Source: Gnetum montanum (Eukaryota > Streptophyta > Gnetopsida > Gnetales > Gnetaceae). Taken from it: a DNA stretch of 64,000 bases. Below the pieces are notes generated by a model. That model made no database searches. It worked only from the letters and a program-made list of their open reading frames with translations, and had not been told where the DNA came from. The stretch is from assembly GCA_015680685.1 (NCBI GenBank), contig MNCI01025357.1, positions 566,789 through 630,788 of the forward strand, read 5' to 3'. Below, piece by piece: positions 1 through 12,920 of this stretch (position 1 is its first letter; the number at the start of each line of letters is the position of its first letter). The position numbers and the translations under genes were made by a program.

Positions 1-742
1 TCGCATAGCCTTTTTCTCTCCCTTATCATCTGAGGTCCTTATTGATAAATTCCACACCACCATAACTTTCATGCCTTCAAAACTAGTTGAATTACCCTGG
101 AACCATTTAAAAATAGTCCAAATGTCCTTAGTTTCCATCATTTAATTTTAGAAAAATATTAAAAATCCATTATATTCCCTAAGTGACCTAACATCGATAG
201 GCCGTGATATTGCGTACATGATATTATGGGTATCGTGTCCTAAAAATATATATATACGTGACCCCCCTGCACTACTTAACATAATTTTCAACTATTCACG
301 TGGGGGAAGTGTTTCAAATTTCTCTCTACAACTTGCGATTACGCGTCCCTTGCTTTCACATCCATACCTCACTCACTAGTCCTTCGATTTTCATTCTGTT
401 TGAACCTACTTGACCCTGGAGTGTTCAACTTAGTTGTGGGGGAGGGGCACACACCGAATAGCGCATACCTTTTTTGAAAATTTTCATCACCTGAAAGACA
501 TTATCAAGGGTAATTAGTTATAAAATTAAGGATAAAAGTGCCAAAAACAATTTCATCTCCTTAGTTATATCGGGAAACTAGATTTGGAAACCACCTAAGC
601 AAAAAGGATTTAATATTATAATCTTTTGGGGACATTTTAATTAATGTTACATGGAGATAAAGAAAATTTATTAAGGCAAGCAGTAAGGTATAACCTAACT
701 TTGGTAACAACCTTATTAATGATTGGCCCCGTTTGATTGCAG
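1..742 (+). other. Non-coding spacer of element A upstream of its last ORF
   Basis: No reading frame is supported here. Two G-rich runs (GTGGGGGAAG near 300 and GTGGGGGAGGGG near 435) resemble the G-rich tract that Athila elements carry downstream of pol. A stretch near 200-235 echoes the GATATCG/CATGATATT words seen at the start of the A LTR. The last bases, GTTTGATTGCAG, stand directly before the ORF's ATG and look like a 3' splice site. Confidence 0.5.
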
Positions 743-3536
743 ATGGCCCCGAAACGCAGACAATAGGAAGGTCCTACTCAAGGTGGGATCAAACGACCTA
801 GGAGAGGTGAAGGAAAAGTTCTTGTTGGACAACATGTAGAGAAGGAGGAGCAATCATTTAGTATTCACCAAGAAGACCCTACTACTGTACAATCAAGGTA
901 GGTGGAAGGAGGAGCTACTGCTGTGCCTGAATAGGGACAACATCTCACGTTGCCCCAGGATTGTGTTCAGGCCATCCATGAAAGATCCACATTGACTGTA
1001 GTGATCGTGGAATTAAACTTTGGATATTTTGCAAAATATGCTCCAGAGGCCATTAGGGATCACCTCAAAGGATCCCCATTATGGCCTAACCTCTCTAAAA
1101 GTGGTGCCTGGTACTTAGGGGAAATGTACCAATTTTGGCACAACAAAGAACAAGGCACCATGATTAACATTTGTGGTGTGATTGTTGATTTCTCTATTCA
1201 ATCCATTTTAGAAGTATTAAACCTTCCAAATACAGGGCCAAAGGTTGCTCAGTTATCTACCTGCTCAGACCCTGATGCATAATGAGTTTGGTTAGAAAGG
1301 GCGTATGGTAAGGAAGATAAGACGTTTGGGGAGTTGATGATGGAAGAGAGGATTTATTTCAAAATAGGGACTTATCACCTCTTCCACACAAAAGGCTTAA
1401 AATGAATTTCAACATATGCAACAAGAGGATGTGTAGTGTTGATGGGAAAGGTTAATGTTAACTTGCCTCATCTATATTTTACAGAGATCTTAAGGTGGTT
1501 TGAAGAATAGAAGATAGGGAAGCTTGCATTGCCCTTCCCTTGTCTTACCAAGAAGTTGTGTAGACATGCTAGTATCAGAGGATACACCAATGATGTCCTC
1601 CAAAAATCCCAAAATGCTTTGTATGCCAAATTGCTAAAGCCACCAGCTACAAGGAAAATCACTGGTGAGACGCTATGGACAGAATAAGAGAAGGAGAAGA
1701 CAGTAGGTCCAACTACAACTCAACTTGTAGGACCCAACCAACTTCCAAGTATGGGACCTAGCCAACAAGAAGAAGCAGGGCCTAGCACATGCCAGTAGGA
1801 TCAACCACCACCACCACCGCAAGATTACAGACCATACATGAGCTATCTCAGGGCCATCGTTGAGATGGTTAGTTGGAGAAGTCATGATGATGCAAATCTC
1901 TTCTACATCATCGACAATGATGTACAATCCACAGTTTCTATGGATTGCGCACAAGGTAAAGTATCCATTCAAACAATAGGAGGAGAGAGCGCTTGGTCAC
2001 AACAGATCTTAGGGAACACTACATCCTTTTAGGTGTAGTTAGAAACTGGTGAAGGGGCCACGGTGGTGGTAATGCAACACCAGGATGTAGTAGGAGCCAC
2101 AGAAGTGATCGCATATCACTTTCAAGAATCATTCAATGTGCCTTTTATGCCACTGGTAGATCTTACAAGAGCATCTAATGCTCAAACTCTGGTTGGTACC
2201 TCAATGACTCTTGCGAAACATGAGGATGTACTTGACCGATTGCTACAAATAGGATAGGTAATGATGTCCTTGTTTGACATCCCACAGGATGTTACAACAA
2301 TACAATCAGACCTCATTTCCACTAAAGGGAAGCTAGTCTTGATGAAGATGAGGGTCGAGCATGCTAAAGTAGAAGTGCAAAGATTGCAAGAAAGGCTCAT
2401 GACCATGTAAGCAGCATAGCAGGATCCTTCTCAATTTGTGCTTGTAGACCAGCTAGACACTTTCAGAACTAAGAAACTTACTAAAATTTTGACAGAGAAT
2501 AAAAGGGTGGTGAAAGAAAAAGAGAAGGCTCTTTGGGATGCCTCTACAGCACAAGCGCAAACTTACACATACTCCAAGGTACTCAAAGCCTTACAAGAGG
2601 AAAAAACAACTTGTTGCTAACAACCTTCAGTTGACCTCTATGGAGAAACAAAAGAATGTTCTCGAAGAACATTTTCAATAGTTGCGAGAACAACTAATTA
2701 GGGTCAACCAAGACATGAATAGTTTAGCTAGGGAAAATAAAACCCTCTTGATGGAGGAGGTATATACCATCCATTAGAAGACGACCATTGAAATATGTGC
2801 ATGGTAGAATGAGGCTAAATGGCATGAGAAATTGAAGGAGCATTTCTGGGACAAATTGGGGATGTATAAGTAAATCATCGAGAAGGAGATCCATATAGCC
2901 AAGGCCCACATCAACACTCTTAGTACTCAACACACTGACTGGCAGGCCATATTGGACACATGCATTTGTCCACCAGGTAGAAGTTAAGAGCTAGGACCTA
3001 CAAATCCAAGACCTTATAGAATACATGGAGTTGGCAAACCTGTGGTATTCCAACCTTGCCATGTTAACAATAGGATGCCCAAGAATAGAGCTCGAGCAAC
3101 AGGTAGCCACCACCTATGTCAAGTACGAAAAAGAATTTGCAAAACATAAGAAAATATTGCAAAAATTGGAGGTTGCAAATTCTGAACTCAATGTGGTTAA
3201 AGTAAACTACCAGGGGTAGAAAGTGTCATAATAGACTTGGCTCGATGACTCATAGATTTTCAAGAATATAGAGACAAAGCCAGAGCTTCTGAGGAGGCAC
3301 GGTGGGTGTTTGCGACTTGGTATGTCAAGGTAAATAAAATTTTTCCACAACTACCATGCCCATGGGAGGTGCCGACTCCATCAAACATTAGAATATTAGC
3401 ATGGACGGCACAGGATCCCCTGATTGAAGAGAAGAAACTTGAGGCCATACTTTGGCTCCATCAAATCCCAAGACCTGGAGCACAAGACAAGGGGAAGGCA
3501 ACCATGGAGGAGCCACCACCACCAAGAACTACATGA
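743..3536 (+). pseudogene. Degenerate env-position ORF of element A (plant transposon-protein-like domain plus coiled coil)
   Basis: The frame opens MAPKRRQ and can be followed, through many stops and a few frameshifts, to a C-terminus ending PPPPRTT. Residues from about 950-1280 (…FWHNKEQGTMINICGVIVDF…SILEVLNLPN) have the pattern 'aromatic-rich segment, then a G-V-x-V/I-x-F strand, then a short LP/GVP loop' that recurs in the antisense genes of elements C-F. It resembles the ORF1/env-position proteins of Athila elements and the 'putative plant transposon protein' family. From about 2300 the product is rich in K, E, Q and L, suggesting coiled coil. Most stops are TAG or TAA where glutamine is plausible. 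Unlike the related antisense genes, this copy is on the sense strand and I see no introns. It is not functional now. Confidence 0.6.
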
Positions 3537-3716
3537 GTTCCACCTAATTTTGTAGCTATAGGATTTTCTTTTGTTCTCTGTGTTGTGTCTCAATTTTGTT
3601 CTGATTCCACACTGTGACATGAATCCATTCTCATTAGTCAATAATCCCATACCTATCCACTATGTAATCAATGGAGCTTGTTCTCACTTTAACTTGAGGA
3701 TGATTTTTCATTCAAT

Positions 3717-3726
3717 CATGGGGGTA
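3717..3726 (+). promoter_or_regulatory. Polypurine tract of element A
   Basis: The run ATGGGGGTA ends immediately before the TGATGAG terminus of the LTR. This is where plus-strand DNA synthesis would be primed. It is short, but its position is right. Confidence 0.5.
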
Positions 3727-4570
3727 TGATGAGTCATGAATTATTGGCTGCGATATCGCATCCATGATATTGGGTAAGCAATATCATGTACACAATATCA
3801 TAGCCTAGATGTAATATTGCAGCCATACTTCTCATCTATAAATAAGAGGTAGGAAATTTTGGTAGGAGGCTTTTGAAAGGTTAAGTTTTCAATAGTTTTT
3901 AGTACGTCAGTTTTTTCCTCTCAACTGTTTTCTCCTAGTGCATGCTCGTAGTGTGATGGTTGTAATTTTATGGCATCCTTATTCGAGTGTGATGTACTTG
4001 GACATGCACCTGACTGGAAATAAAGATCGATATTACTTCGTCATTGCAGCATCCACTTAGCTTATTATTTATTTAATTGTCATTTTTATTTACTGCTTTC
4101 TTAGTTAATATCTCTCTACCCTTATCTCTTAGTAACGCGGAATGAGTACAACTTAATCATGAGCATTTAAGTGTGACTACTTGGTAACCCAGTAGTGTAC
4201 CTAGGCCATGCATTTGGTAATCCTAGTGGTAGTTGTGCATAAGGTCCAAGATGTATCAAATGATTAAGGAATGTATGCGCATCACACTTAGGCTAGTTTA
4301 GATTCTCTCTCATCCTTTCTCCTAGCTTAGTTGATATTATTTACCATCATACCCAGGAGTAGCATTAGTGTAGGAACACATCATACACCTCACTCTAAAC
4401 TAAACCATATGTGACAAAGCTAATACTAGTCTAGGTGGGAAGACAGTGAACTGCAATCTACAAGTAACTATCTAGATATCACAGCTAGTCCGTCTACGGA
4501 GTTCGACCGGATCGTGCATGAAACGCTCGTATTCGTATGGTTGAGTGTAGGGGTACCTCACCACTCATCA
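3727..4570 (+). mobile_element. 3' LTR of element A (844 bp)
   Basis: The ends form a perfect inverted repeat, TGATGAGT at the left and ACTCATCA at the right. A TATA-like TATAAATA lies at 3837-3844, about 110 bp from the left end, as expected for a U3 promoter. The right 36 bp (GTATGGTTGAGTGTAGGGG...CACTCATCA) match, with a few changes, the reverse complement of the element B LTR at 12941-12976, so A and B are related families. No PBS follows. The 5' LTR is outside the window, so age cannot be estimated. Confidence 0.85.
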
Positions 4571-6560
4571 AAAGGTATGGGATTATTAACTAACATACAA
4601 ATTGAATTAGATGGAATAGAAAGTTTATAGAGTTACAATCTTTACAAAATTGGAAGTTCATGATAAGAGAAGTGAACACCTTGGATAAAACTAACATCCA
4701 ACACCTCTTGGTAGCTAAAGAACAAGAGAGAAGATTCCACAATCATGAAAAATCCTCATTGTGTCATACTACTACATCATCCTTAGTGAAGATAGTCCTG
4801 CTTCTAGTCCATGCTTCCCACTACAATCACAACAAAATTGCAAATTAGTATGCCATATGTAGCACAAAGCTGGTAAGTACCTTGTCTCATCGGTGGCTAC
4901 ACTCGTCTAGGTTGTGATTGTGGTGGATTGATTCCTTTAGGAGTGTTAGTAGGAAGGCTAAATAGGGTAAAATAGATAGTGGTCCATTAAATTTGAAAAT
5001 TTCTACACAATAAAATATTTCAAGAGGGTGTAAGAATTCACAACAATGAAAAAGAAAGTTCATTGAAAAAGGTTGTGAAGATGTGCATATTTGGATGTCA
5101 TTGATGAGGTAAACAAAAGAATTTTATTGTAAGAGTGTCTAAGGATAAAGAACTTAACTAAGTCAACCAAAAGATATGCAAGTGGGTCCTTCCCAAATTA
5201 GGCATAGGCCTTTTATTCCCTTACATAACTTCAAACCAAATAGTTTGTGGGCTCTGTGGATGATTAATAGTTATGGAAGGTTAAGTACAAAAACCTAAAA
5301 GAAACTAACTAAAAATTAAGATGCATCAAACCAAGAAATCAAACAAGAACATGAAACTAGTAGTGAGGTGAGACATGGAAAGCTTAGATGGATGAGAGAG
5401 AGTGGAATGGAGTTCTTGATTAAGGTCACATGAAGTCCCTTGTGAATTTTATGGTTAAATAACTTGATAAGATCCATCATTAGTCTAGACCAAAACCAAC
5501 CACATTCAATGACTTTGCATCATCATTCTAAGACCAATCCATCCCCCTAAGACATAAGAGTGCATTCACAGAACAACCACCATTCCTTATTAGAGAAGAA
5601 AAGAGAAGTAGGAAGTGAGGAAGGACCTTAGTTAGAGGTAACTTTTAGGCATGGGTAATATATCTTTGTAGTCCCATAACTAGTGCTTGTAGGCTATTTA
5701 TTGTGTCTAAAGGGTATGCTTTGGATTTCCATCATTCTCTTTTTTTTTGAAATGGAAACCACACCATGCAAGGATGTATGCGTTTATTTTGTCTAAGAGA
5801 TGTGCTCTGAATTCCCATCATTTTTTTCTTTTTGAAATGGGAACCACACCATGGAAAGACTTATTCATTTATTGTGTCTAAGGGGTGTTCTTTGAATTCC
5901 CATTATTTTTTTATGAGAACCACACCATACAAATACTTATTCAACTTTCTTTTATTGGTCAACACAAAATGATAAGAAATCCATGAAAACACACATGCAC
6001 CTAGGCAAATGGAAAGGCACAAAGAATATTGAATCCCCTTGAAGTCACACCCTATTCAAACCTTTGAATCCTTTCTACTTCTAGAAACTACCAAAGTCAC
6101 AAATTTGTTAAATTTTCATTAACGAAAAAGGGACTACACATTTTTAGAACAAGGAAAACCATAGAGTTTATGGATGGATGTATGTTTTCGACTCATTTCC
6201 TGTTGCATGAAAAAGAACCATGTCTGAATTGTTAGTAACAAAATTCAAAGCTAGAATCCAAACACCAATAATCAAATAACAAAATAGTGCATACCATCAT
6301 CAAGCAACACATTACCATTATACTTAACACTTATTTACAAAAAGTTAGAAAATCACATTAAAATAAAATAAAATAAAATATAAAAGAAAGTGTACAATTT
6401 TCAAGAAATAGTAAATGTACTAATGATGGTGTAAAATAAAAATTAAAAAATATTAATAACATGAAAATAAGAAGATGTAAAATAAAGAACGTGTAAAATA
6501 AAAAGTTATAAAATAAAAAATGTGTGAAACAAAAAGATGAGAAACTTAGCTGCTTATATG
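4571..6560 (-). other. 3' non-coding region of element B
   Basis: I find no supported gene. The stretch contains a three-copy tandem repeat (5696-5945) and, at about 6355-6540, an AT-rich part with repeated AAAATAAAATA and GTAAAATAAA words. Short ORFs such as 4660-4848 have no recognisable content. On the minus strand this lies downstream of the integrase, where Athila elements have a long spacer and sometimes an extra ORF; no such ORF is readable. Confidence 0.5.
5696..5945. repeat. Diverged tandem repeat, three copies of about 84-87 bp
   Basis: Each copy runs TTTATTGTGTCTAA... GTGCTTTGAATTCCCATCATT, a T-run, GAAATGGGAACCACACCATG and a short tail. Copies begin near 5696, 5784 and 5868. The third has lost part of the T-run and the following GAAATGG. 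They lie in element B's 3' spacer. Confidence 0.8.
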
Positions 6561-6561
6561 A

Positions 6562-7800
6562 TTAGCATGAGTGGCCATCTCCCTCATGACTAACTTGAAA
6601 GGAGGAGATCCAAAATATGAAGCATGGTTGTTCATCTGATGAGGCATTTGTTGTATTTGTTGGCTTATGCTCATGCAAAGGTTTGACTTCTTGAATGTTG
6701 ACCAGTTGTTTCTTGTCTAGGCTCTCAGGTTTGTAGATCATCATGGCCCTAAAAGGGAAAGTTTGGTAAATGATGTAAGATCCTTCCCACAATGTTTGGA
6801 ACTTAGTTCATTGAGGTATGTATGTGGGGTTCCAGTAGAGAACCTTATCTCCCAGTTGAAATTTGACTTTTTGATTTGAAGGTCATGGCACTTTTTTTTG
6901 TAGGCCTTGTGTAACTTATAAGGAAACTAATAGATTTTTATCTAGCAAGTTGAGATTTATTAGTCTTTCTTTGTGTGCTAGACTCAAGTCAAGGTCAAGG
7001 TCACAGGTTGTTGAAAGTGTACGAAGCTCAGATTGAATAGGAAGTGTTGGTAATTTTTCGTACACAATCTCATAGGGAGGGCAGCCTATAGGAAATTTCC
7101 ATGTTGAGCAATAGGCCCAAAGGGCATCATTAAGTTTTGTGCTTCAGTTTTTCCCATATTTGCTAATGGTTCTTATTAGAATCCTTGTGATTTTCTTATT
7201 GGTAGCCTTAGCTTGACCATTGGCCTGGGGGTGGTATGGTGTTGTGAGTTTATGTTTAACCCCTAGGTGTTGCATAAGCTTTCAAAAATTAGTGCCTATA
7301 AAGTGAGTTTCATTATCAGAAATTAATGCACATGGCATACCAAACCTATTTACAACATTTTGTTAGACAAATCGAGTAGTAGTAGAAAATGTATACTTGA
7401 TGACGATTGTTACTTCTACCCATTTCATACAATAGTCAACAACAACTATGATGTACACCTTTCCATTTAGCATGAGCATGATGGGACCCATGAAGTCAAT
7501 GTCTTAGATGTCAAAGGGTTCTAGTCATTGAATCCATTATTGAGGTCCCTTCATTCAAGCAGTTATTCCACCATCTTGTTGGAATTTTTCACAAGAGTGG
7601 ACATAATAGTAAGCATCCTTGAAGATTGTTGGCTAGTAGTACCCTATTATCAGGATTTTAATGGTCGTGTGTCTCCTAGCATAGTGTCCTCCACTTGGAG
7701 CTTCATGAGTATCTTGGAGAATGCGCAGTTGATCAGTATCAAGGACATACCAAAGAACTAGGCCATTGGCATACACCTTGTAGAGGTATCCATTAATCTC
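6562..7800 (-). pseudogene. pol: Integrase region of element B pol
   Basis: The minus-strand frame reads the integrase core end and C-terminus: THFIGTNF, then HHLGVKHKLTTPYHPQANGQ-like text, where the glutamate of the DDE triad is expected but the copy reads NGQAKATN, so it is altered. It goes on to DALWAY, PIGCPPYEIVY and ends with the KVLYWNPTY… segment. Several stops and shifts interrupt it. The last readable piece, 6562-6792, ends the polyprotein. Integrase would insert the cDNA into host DNA; this copy cannot work. Confidence 0.75.
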
Positions 7801-7859
7801 CATTAAGTGTTTTACCTAGTGAAGAAACTAATGTTTCTTCCAATGGTCCAACCCTTGTG

Positions 7860-8300
7860 GCATCTCTTAGGTGAGAATATATGTGAGAATGCCATCATAT
7901 GATTTAGGCTCATTAGGTAATTGTTCAATTATAGCCCCAGCAAAGAGTTCATTAGGAAACATATTAGATAGTGGTCTTTCTTCCTCTTTGTTATCCCATC
8001 TGAATTGAGACAAGTGATCAGAAACCACATTCTTAGGGCCCTTTCGATCTACCATTGTAAGATTGAATTCCTGCAAGATCACTAGCCACTGTATGACATG
8101 GGGGGTTCATCGTTAGCTTTTTCATTAGGAAGTAAATGGAACTATGGTCTGTGTGCATAAACACCTTGTATCTAAGCACATAATGATTGAACTTCTCTAG
8201 AGAAAACACCATTTCCATCAATTCCATTTTTATGATGGTGTAGTTTAGTTATGCATCCATAGTGCTTCAACTAGCGCAGTGGATGTAATATGGACATTTC
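7860..8300 (-). pseudogene. pol: RNase H region of element B pol
   Basis: The readable text is FNHYVLRYKVFMHTDHSS followed by LLMKK-like and, further on, LQEFNLTMVDRKGPKNVVSDHLS. This is the end of a gypsy RNase H: a conserved D in TDH, then the 'EF.l...D..G..N.vaDhLSR' tail. The two halves are in different frames (8227-8033 and 8082-7867), so there is at least one frameshift. It lies between RT and integrase as expected. No second, archaeal-type RNase H follows. Confidence 0.8.
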
Positions 8301-8559
8301 TTGTCATCCATCTCTATAAGCACAACTCCAAGGCATAATTTGATGCATCCATCATGACATGAAATGGTCTAGACTAGTCAAGTGCTTGTAGGATTGGAGT
8401 TTCTACAAGTTTCCCTTTTAGCTGTTGGAATGCTTTTTCACATTCCGTAATCCAAACAAATGGAGCATCTTTCTTTGTTAGCTCCACCAACGACTTTGTG
8501 ATCTTCGAGAAATTCTCTATGAATTGTTAGTAGTAGCTAGTATATCTAAGGAATGATCA

Positions 8560-9260
8560 AACATCTTTGATACTTTCTAGTTGATAGGTTATTCCTTGAA
8601 TGACCCTTATTTTCTTAGGGTCTACCTGAATTCCTACTTGTGATATTCTATGTCCCAATACAATGCCTTCCTAGACCATTAGATGACTTTTTTACCAATT
8701 GAGCAGCAAATTGGTTTCAATAATCATTTTAGCATTTGCTCAAAGTAGCCTAGGGCTTGCACAAATGTAGGTTCATAAGTGAAGAAGTCATCCATGAAGA
8801 CTTCCACACCACTATTGATCTATTATTGCAAAATGCTTAGAACTAGGCATTGGAATGTAGTAGGAGCATTACATAGACCAAATGGCATCTTGCGATATGC
8901 AAAAGTTCCCCAAGGGCTAGTGAATGTTGTTTTGGCCTGGTCTTTTAGTGCAAGTTGAATTTGGTTATAACTAATATAACCATCTAGAAAATTTTAGGAG
9001 CAATGCCTAGATATTATGTCTAACACTTGATCAACAAATGGCAACGAAAAATGGTCCTTAAATGTTGTCATATTTAGTAGCCAAAAATCGATGCAGACCC
9101 ACCACTTACATTCTTTCTTTGGCACAATTATGAGTGGACTAACCCACTCACCATCCACAATGGAATAAATGAACCCCATCTTGAGAAGTTGTTTGATTTC
9201 CTCTTTAATGATCTACTTTCATCTCTATGGCTATCTCTTTGGCTTCATGGCCAAATCAGT
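8560..9260 (-). pseudogene. pol: Reverse transcriptase region of element B pol
   Basis: Readable blocks are WVSPLIIVPKK, WVCIDFWLLN (family R-x-DYRxLN), FSLPFVDQVLD, YISYNQIQ, TFTSPWGTFAYRKMPFGLCN and VFMDDFF, the catalytic YxDD-type box with F and M in the first two positions. The spacing is normal for Ty3/gypsy RT. Stops such as the one after LDIISRHCS interrupt the frame. The copy is dead, but its active-site aspartates are still present. Confidence 0.85.
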
Positions 9261-9699
9261 GTAGATGCAATGCTAGCATATCCTAGGATCAATCCTTGTG
9301 AGTTCAAGATATGACCAAGAAAAAGTGATGAATTCATTTTTCAACTACCTTCAACAGCATCTTTTTCTATTATGGAGTAATATTTGCATTGATTATGACC
9401 AACTTCCAATTTTTTAAAAACACGTATTCCATGTTGATCAATAATGTTTTTAGTTCAAGGGGCTATTGTCTAAAATTTTTAGGAATTTCCAACTCTTCCC
9501 AATAAGTATCATTTGAATCATTAGAGAATTAGTAATGAACTTGCTCCAGTTCATCCATGTTTGCGACATATGCACGTGTTAGGCTCTTAGTTGGTTCCAT
9601 GTAAAGTATGCTACTCTAAAAATCAATGGTCAACCACTGGGTGCCCTCCTATTTTGTGGATACTGTGTATAGACATCTTTGAATTTTTGTTTCTGGTGC

Positions 9700-10400
9700 A
9701 CACTACTTACATGCAAAGATAGAAGCTTATTTCATGACCTAGAGTTTTTGCACGCAATTGCACGCTATATCATTATACACAATGCATGGAACTCACTTCT
9801 TCTCTATCTTTTTGAATGCATTTTCTTTCGATATTTTCATGGAAAGATCTCTGATGCCCATTCTTGCATCAATAGTGCTGAGCCATGCCCTTCTCATGAT
9901 GATGGAGAAATCCCCTTTATAGTTCACCACTTTGATCACTAGGAAATCAGTGGGATAAGACCACCCACAGACAATGATCACAATGTCTTCTACCAGTCCT
10001 AATGAAATAGTGATGGACTAGTATACCAATTCTAATATGATATTTCTCTTCTTGAAAGGAGGTAGGTTCCATGTAGTATACATCTCATGAGAGGTCACAT
10101 TGACATTGGAACTTGAGTTGAGAAGAGCTTTTCATAGTTCATTCTCAGTGATCTGCAAATAAATTAGAGGAATTCTAGGATTGGCTAACTTCTTCGGAAG
10201 GTTTCCAGCACAAATCTAATCAAATACAATATGAGTAAACATCATAGTATGGATCCTAGGTGGTGTTTAGTTTGAATGGGACTTGAAGAAATTTGATACA
10301 GAGGAAGAAAAAGGAATAGGGTTGTCAACCACAAGTGTATTTAAGGGCTTAGGTGGACTATGTGGTCAAAAGAAAGGTCTTTTCTTTGATCAAGTATCTA
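9700..10400 (-). pseudogene. pro: Protease region of element B
   Basis: Minus-strand text includes ALLNSSSNVNVTSHEMY, aligned with the usual 'LLDLGSSVNVMPY' active-site strand, so the D[ST]G catalytic motif is damaged (N-S-S). It is followed by VCGWSYPTDFLVIKVVNYKGDF and IIMRRAWLST, equivalent to the 'ILGRPFLAT' strand. This would be an aspartic protease that matures Gag-Pol. Confidence 0.65.
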
Positions 10401-10869
10401 AACCACTCAATTGATTAATCAGTTGTAGGCTAATAGCCCTAGTAGCATTGTGTTGTTGTGGTTGAGATACTAGTTCATCCTGCATAGGTGGAGCAGGTGG
10501 TAGTTGTGCGACTAGAGGAGGAGGATGTGCAGAAATAGAAGAAGGATAAGGGTAAGAGGTGGTATCCCTCCTTGCATGTAAAGAATGTGTTCAATAATTA
10601 TTAGGATGGTAGTAGTGAGGTTGAAAAGTAGAAACATGACTGGATGAGTCACCTAGAAACAAGGGTTGCTAAACGTAATATCCATATGGATTAGGTTGTC
10701 TACAAGGGTATTGCTACCTTGGTGGTGCCAACATCCATGACTATGATTGCTGCCACTATTGATACTGCTCATATGGTTGCAATGAAATTCTTCTTGAATA
10801 ATATTACTATTGTTGGTGAAACTACCTAAAATTACCTTAAGGATAAGGTAATCTTCTAGATGTTTTCCT

Positions 10870-12704
10870 TTGTGTTAGTCATGGATTCAAAGCATACACC
10901 CTAGACTCTTGTAAGTGTGACACTATGGAGCAACATCCCTTGTGATATTCATACTGGTAGACGTCACAGCCATCATCATCATCCGATTCACTTTTTACAA
11001 CTTTTTTTATTGTAGCGATCTTGCCCTTACCTTTTTTATATGCACGTTCAACTTCCTTACACCTCTTGTGCTTACGATCACTACCTTGTTCTTTGGACTC
11101 TTTAGCAATTTTTAGGACAACTTGAAATTTTCTATCTATGGAGTCCCATAACTGATCAACCTTGGCCATAATTTTAGATTGAAATTTTTGAAGTGGTAAG
11201 GTTTTCCTATTCACCAGCTCATCAGGTGCATATTCTTCCTCATTATTACAAAATCAAACCTCCCTCTTGTGAATGGAAGGATCGTAGTTATATTCTTCTG
11301 TACTTTCTCTTTCTCTTAATTCACCTTCCTCTTTAGCTACTTGGTCAATTAGTCTTTGTATTTGATAGGTGCTTAATTCTAATAGTCACCCTTAAGCATA
11401 GACACTAAGAGTTCTCCTCATTTTTTATCAAAGCCTGTCTACAACTTGGTGAAGTTGATCTAGTTGAGAATAACCATGGATAGGACATTTGTGCATTAAG
11501 GAATAGTATCAGTTGATGGCAGCATTCAAGGGTTAGTGTGTTGCATGTTTTCATCCTTGCATTTGCCTTCTCAAGTTGAACACTTTGGAGTATGTTTGAT
11601 ATTTATCATTAAACAATTCAAGCATGATACTTCATCATCTGATAGATTCTAGTTCTAAAGATTGGTACCAGTTCTCTACTTCTTTAATAAGTATCCTTGG
11701 TAAAAACTTTACTTTTTACCACTCATTCTCTATGTTCTACAAGGCGCATGCATCTTGAAAAGCTTGGAGATGGTTTTGTAGATTAGAGTTATATCCCTTT
11801 CAAATCAAGGAATATTGTTCATGTATAGCATTTTGATTCGACTAACCTTCAAGTGCCTTGTTGGAATTCATATTACCTTTGCAATGTTTTGCATACTTTG
11901 AATAGCAAGGAAAGGCTCATCAAGGCTCTGATCATGGTGCCTACGATGCCCTCTACTACCTCTTCGTTCATGGTGATGTGCTTCTCTTGAATGTCCATGC
12001 TCTTGATCTTGCCTTTCTCGATGGTCCCTTCAATCATTTTGGTCCCGTTAGTCATTTTGATGACCTCCATCATAGTCATGCCATTTATGATTGCGATTAG
12101 AGCTAGAAGAAGAAGACGATGACAAAGGTGAATAGGAAGGAGGACTAGGATCATCACAGTGCCTACTACTACCTCTTCAACAATCGTGATCATGATCATG
12201 ATCTTATTTCTTGTTTGCATCCTTTTCTTGACTTACCTTTTTGGATCCTTCTTTGTCATTAGATCCATTCTAACTAGAACAAGGATTGTGAATCATGGAC
12301 TGCAAGTTCTATTTTTGACCTCTATTACTAAAGTCAAAGAGAGGAATTTCACTAAATGGAAAACCCCTAGAGAAGGATTCCTCACCATCATTTTGGTACA
12401 GCAGGAATGGGGAATCATTAAATCCTTTTTCCTTTTCAAATTCATGATGTTGCTCTAACTAGTGATCCTAGAGACGTTGTGCCTCAATGGGACAATAATC
12501 CTTGGCATCATTGTCTTGCACTACATACTCAACATGACGTTCTTAAAGACCTATATAGATAAGCATTTGGTGAAAAATTGCAAGAATAGATTGATTAGGC
12601 AACAACACAATGTTTTCCTCCATGTCACGCCACCCTAGTTATTCATCCTAATGTAGGATGTAGGTGAAATTAGGTACATACTCATCAGGATGAGCATATC
12701 CCAT
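10870..12704 (-). pseudogene. gag: gag of element B
   Basis: An ATG at 12704 opens MGYAHPDEYVPNFTY and the frame can be followed with stops to about 10870. The N-terminal half is rich in S, R, H, D and E. The capsid part contains WYQSLE and a FNDKYQTYSKVFNLRRQ-like segment typical of retrotransposon gag. The last open part (11214-10879) is basic and ends in a D/S/E-rich tail with QYEYHKGC. Many stops are TAG/TAA in place of Q or TGA in place of R. A low-complexity S-run and D/H-rich stretch lie near 12050-12220. Confidence 0.75.
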
Positions 12705-12920
12705 TTTGATATTGTTGATGCACTAACTGATGAGCCCCATCAAACTTGGGCAAAGAAGCACTTCTGTGAGAAGAAGAAATTTTTAATTAGATGATAAAAA
12801 TGTAGTGTGCTTTTAAATTTTTTTGTAGTAGTTGTAAAATATGATATGACTCTTAGGTTCATTCCAATGATTTTGAATGATTTCCACTAAATCCTACATA
12901 GCACACAAAAAAACCAAAAA

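Larger units (their letters stand above)
1..4570 (+). mobile_element. Element A: 3' part of an Athila-type LTR retrotransposon
   Basis: This is the right-hand end of an LTR retrotransposon whose gag-pol lies off the window. Visible in order are a non-coding spacer, a long degenerate ORF in the position where Athila elements carry their env-like ORF, a short polypurine tract and one LTR with TGATGAG...CTCATCA ends. The orientation follows from the coding strand and from the tract lying left of the LTR. No primer-binding site follows the LTR, so it is the 3' LTR. Its right border abuts element B, which has no 3' LTR here, so A probably inserted into B. Athila assignment rests on layout and on LTR similarity to B. 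Confidence 0.7.

Noticed and set aside
3727-4570. LTR at 3727-4570 as the missing 3' LTR of element B
   Set aside because: It is in the opposite orientation to B's 5' LTR (matching ends lie in inverted order) and has a polypurine tract on its left.
11873-12458. Overlapping 115- and 99-codon ORFs rich in I, M and T
   Set aside because: They are other frames of element B gag, whose real frame is the S/R/H/D-rich one.
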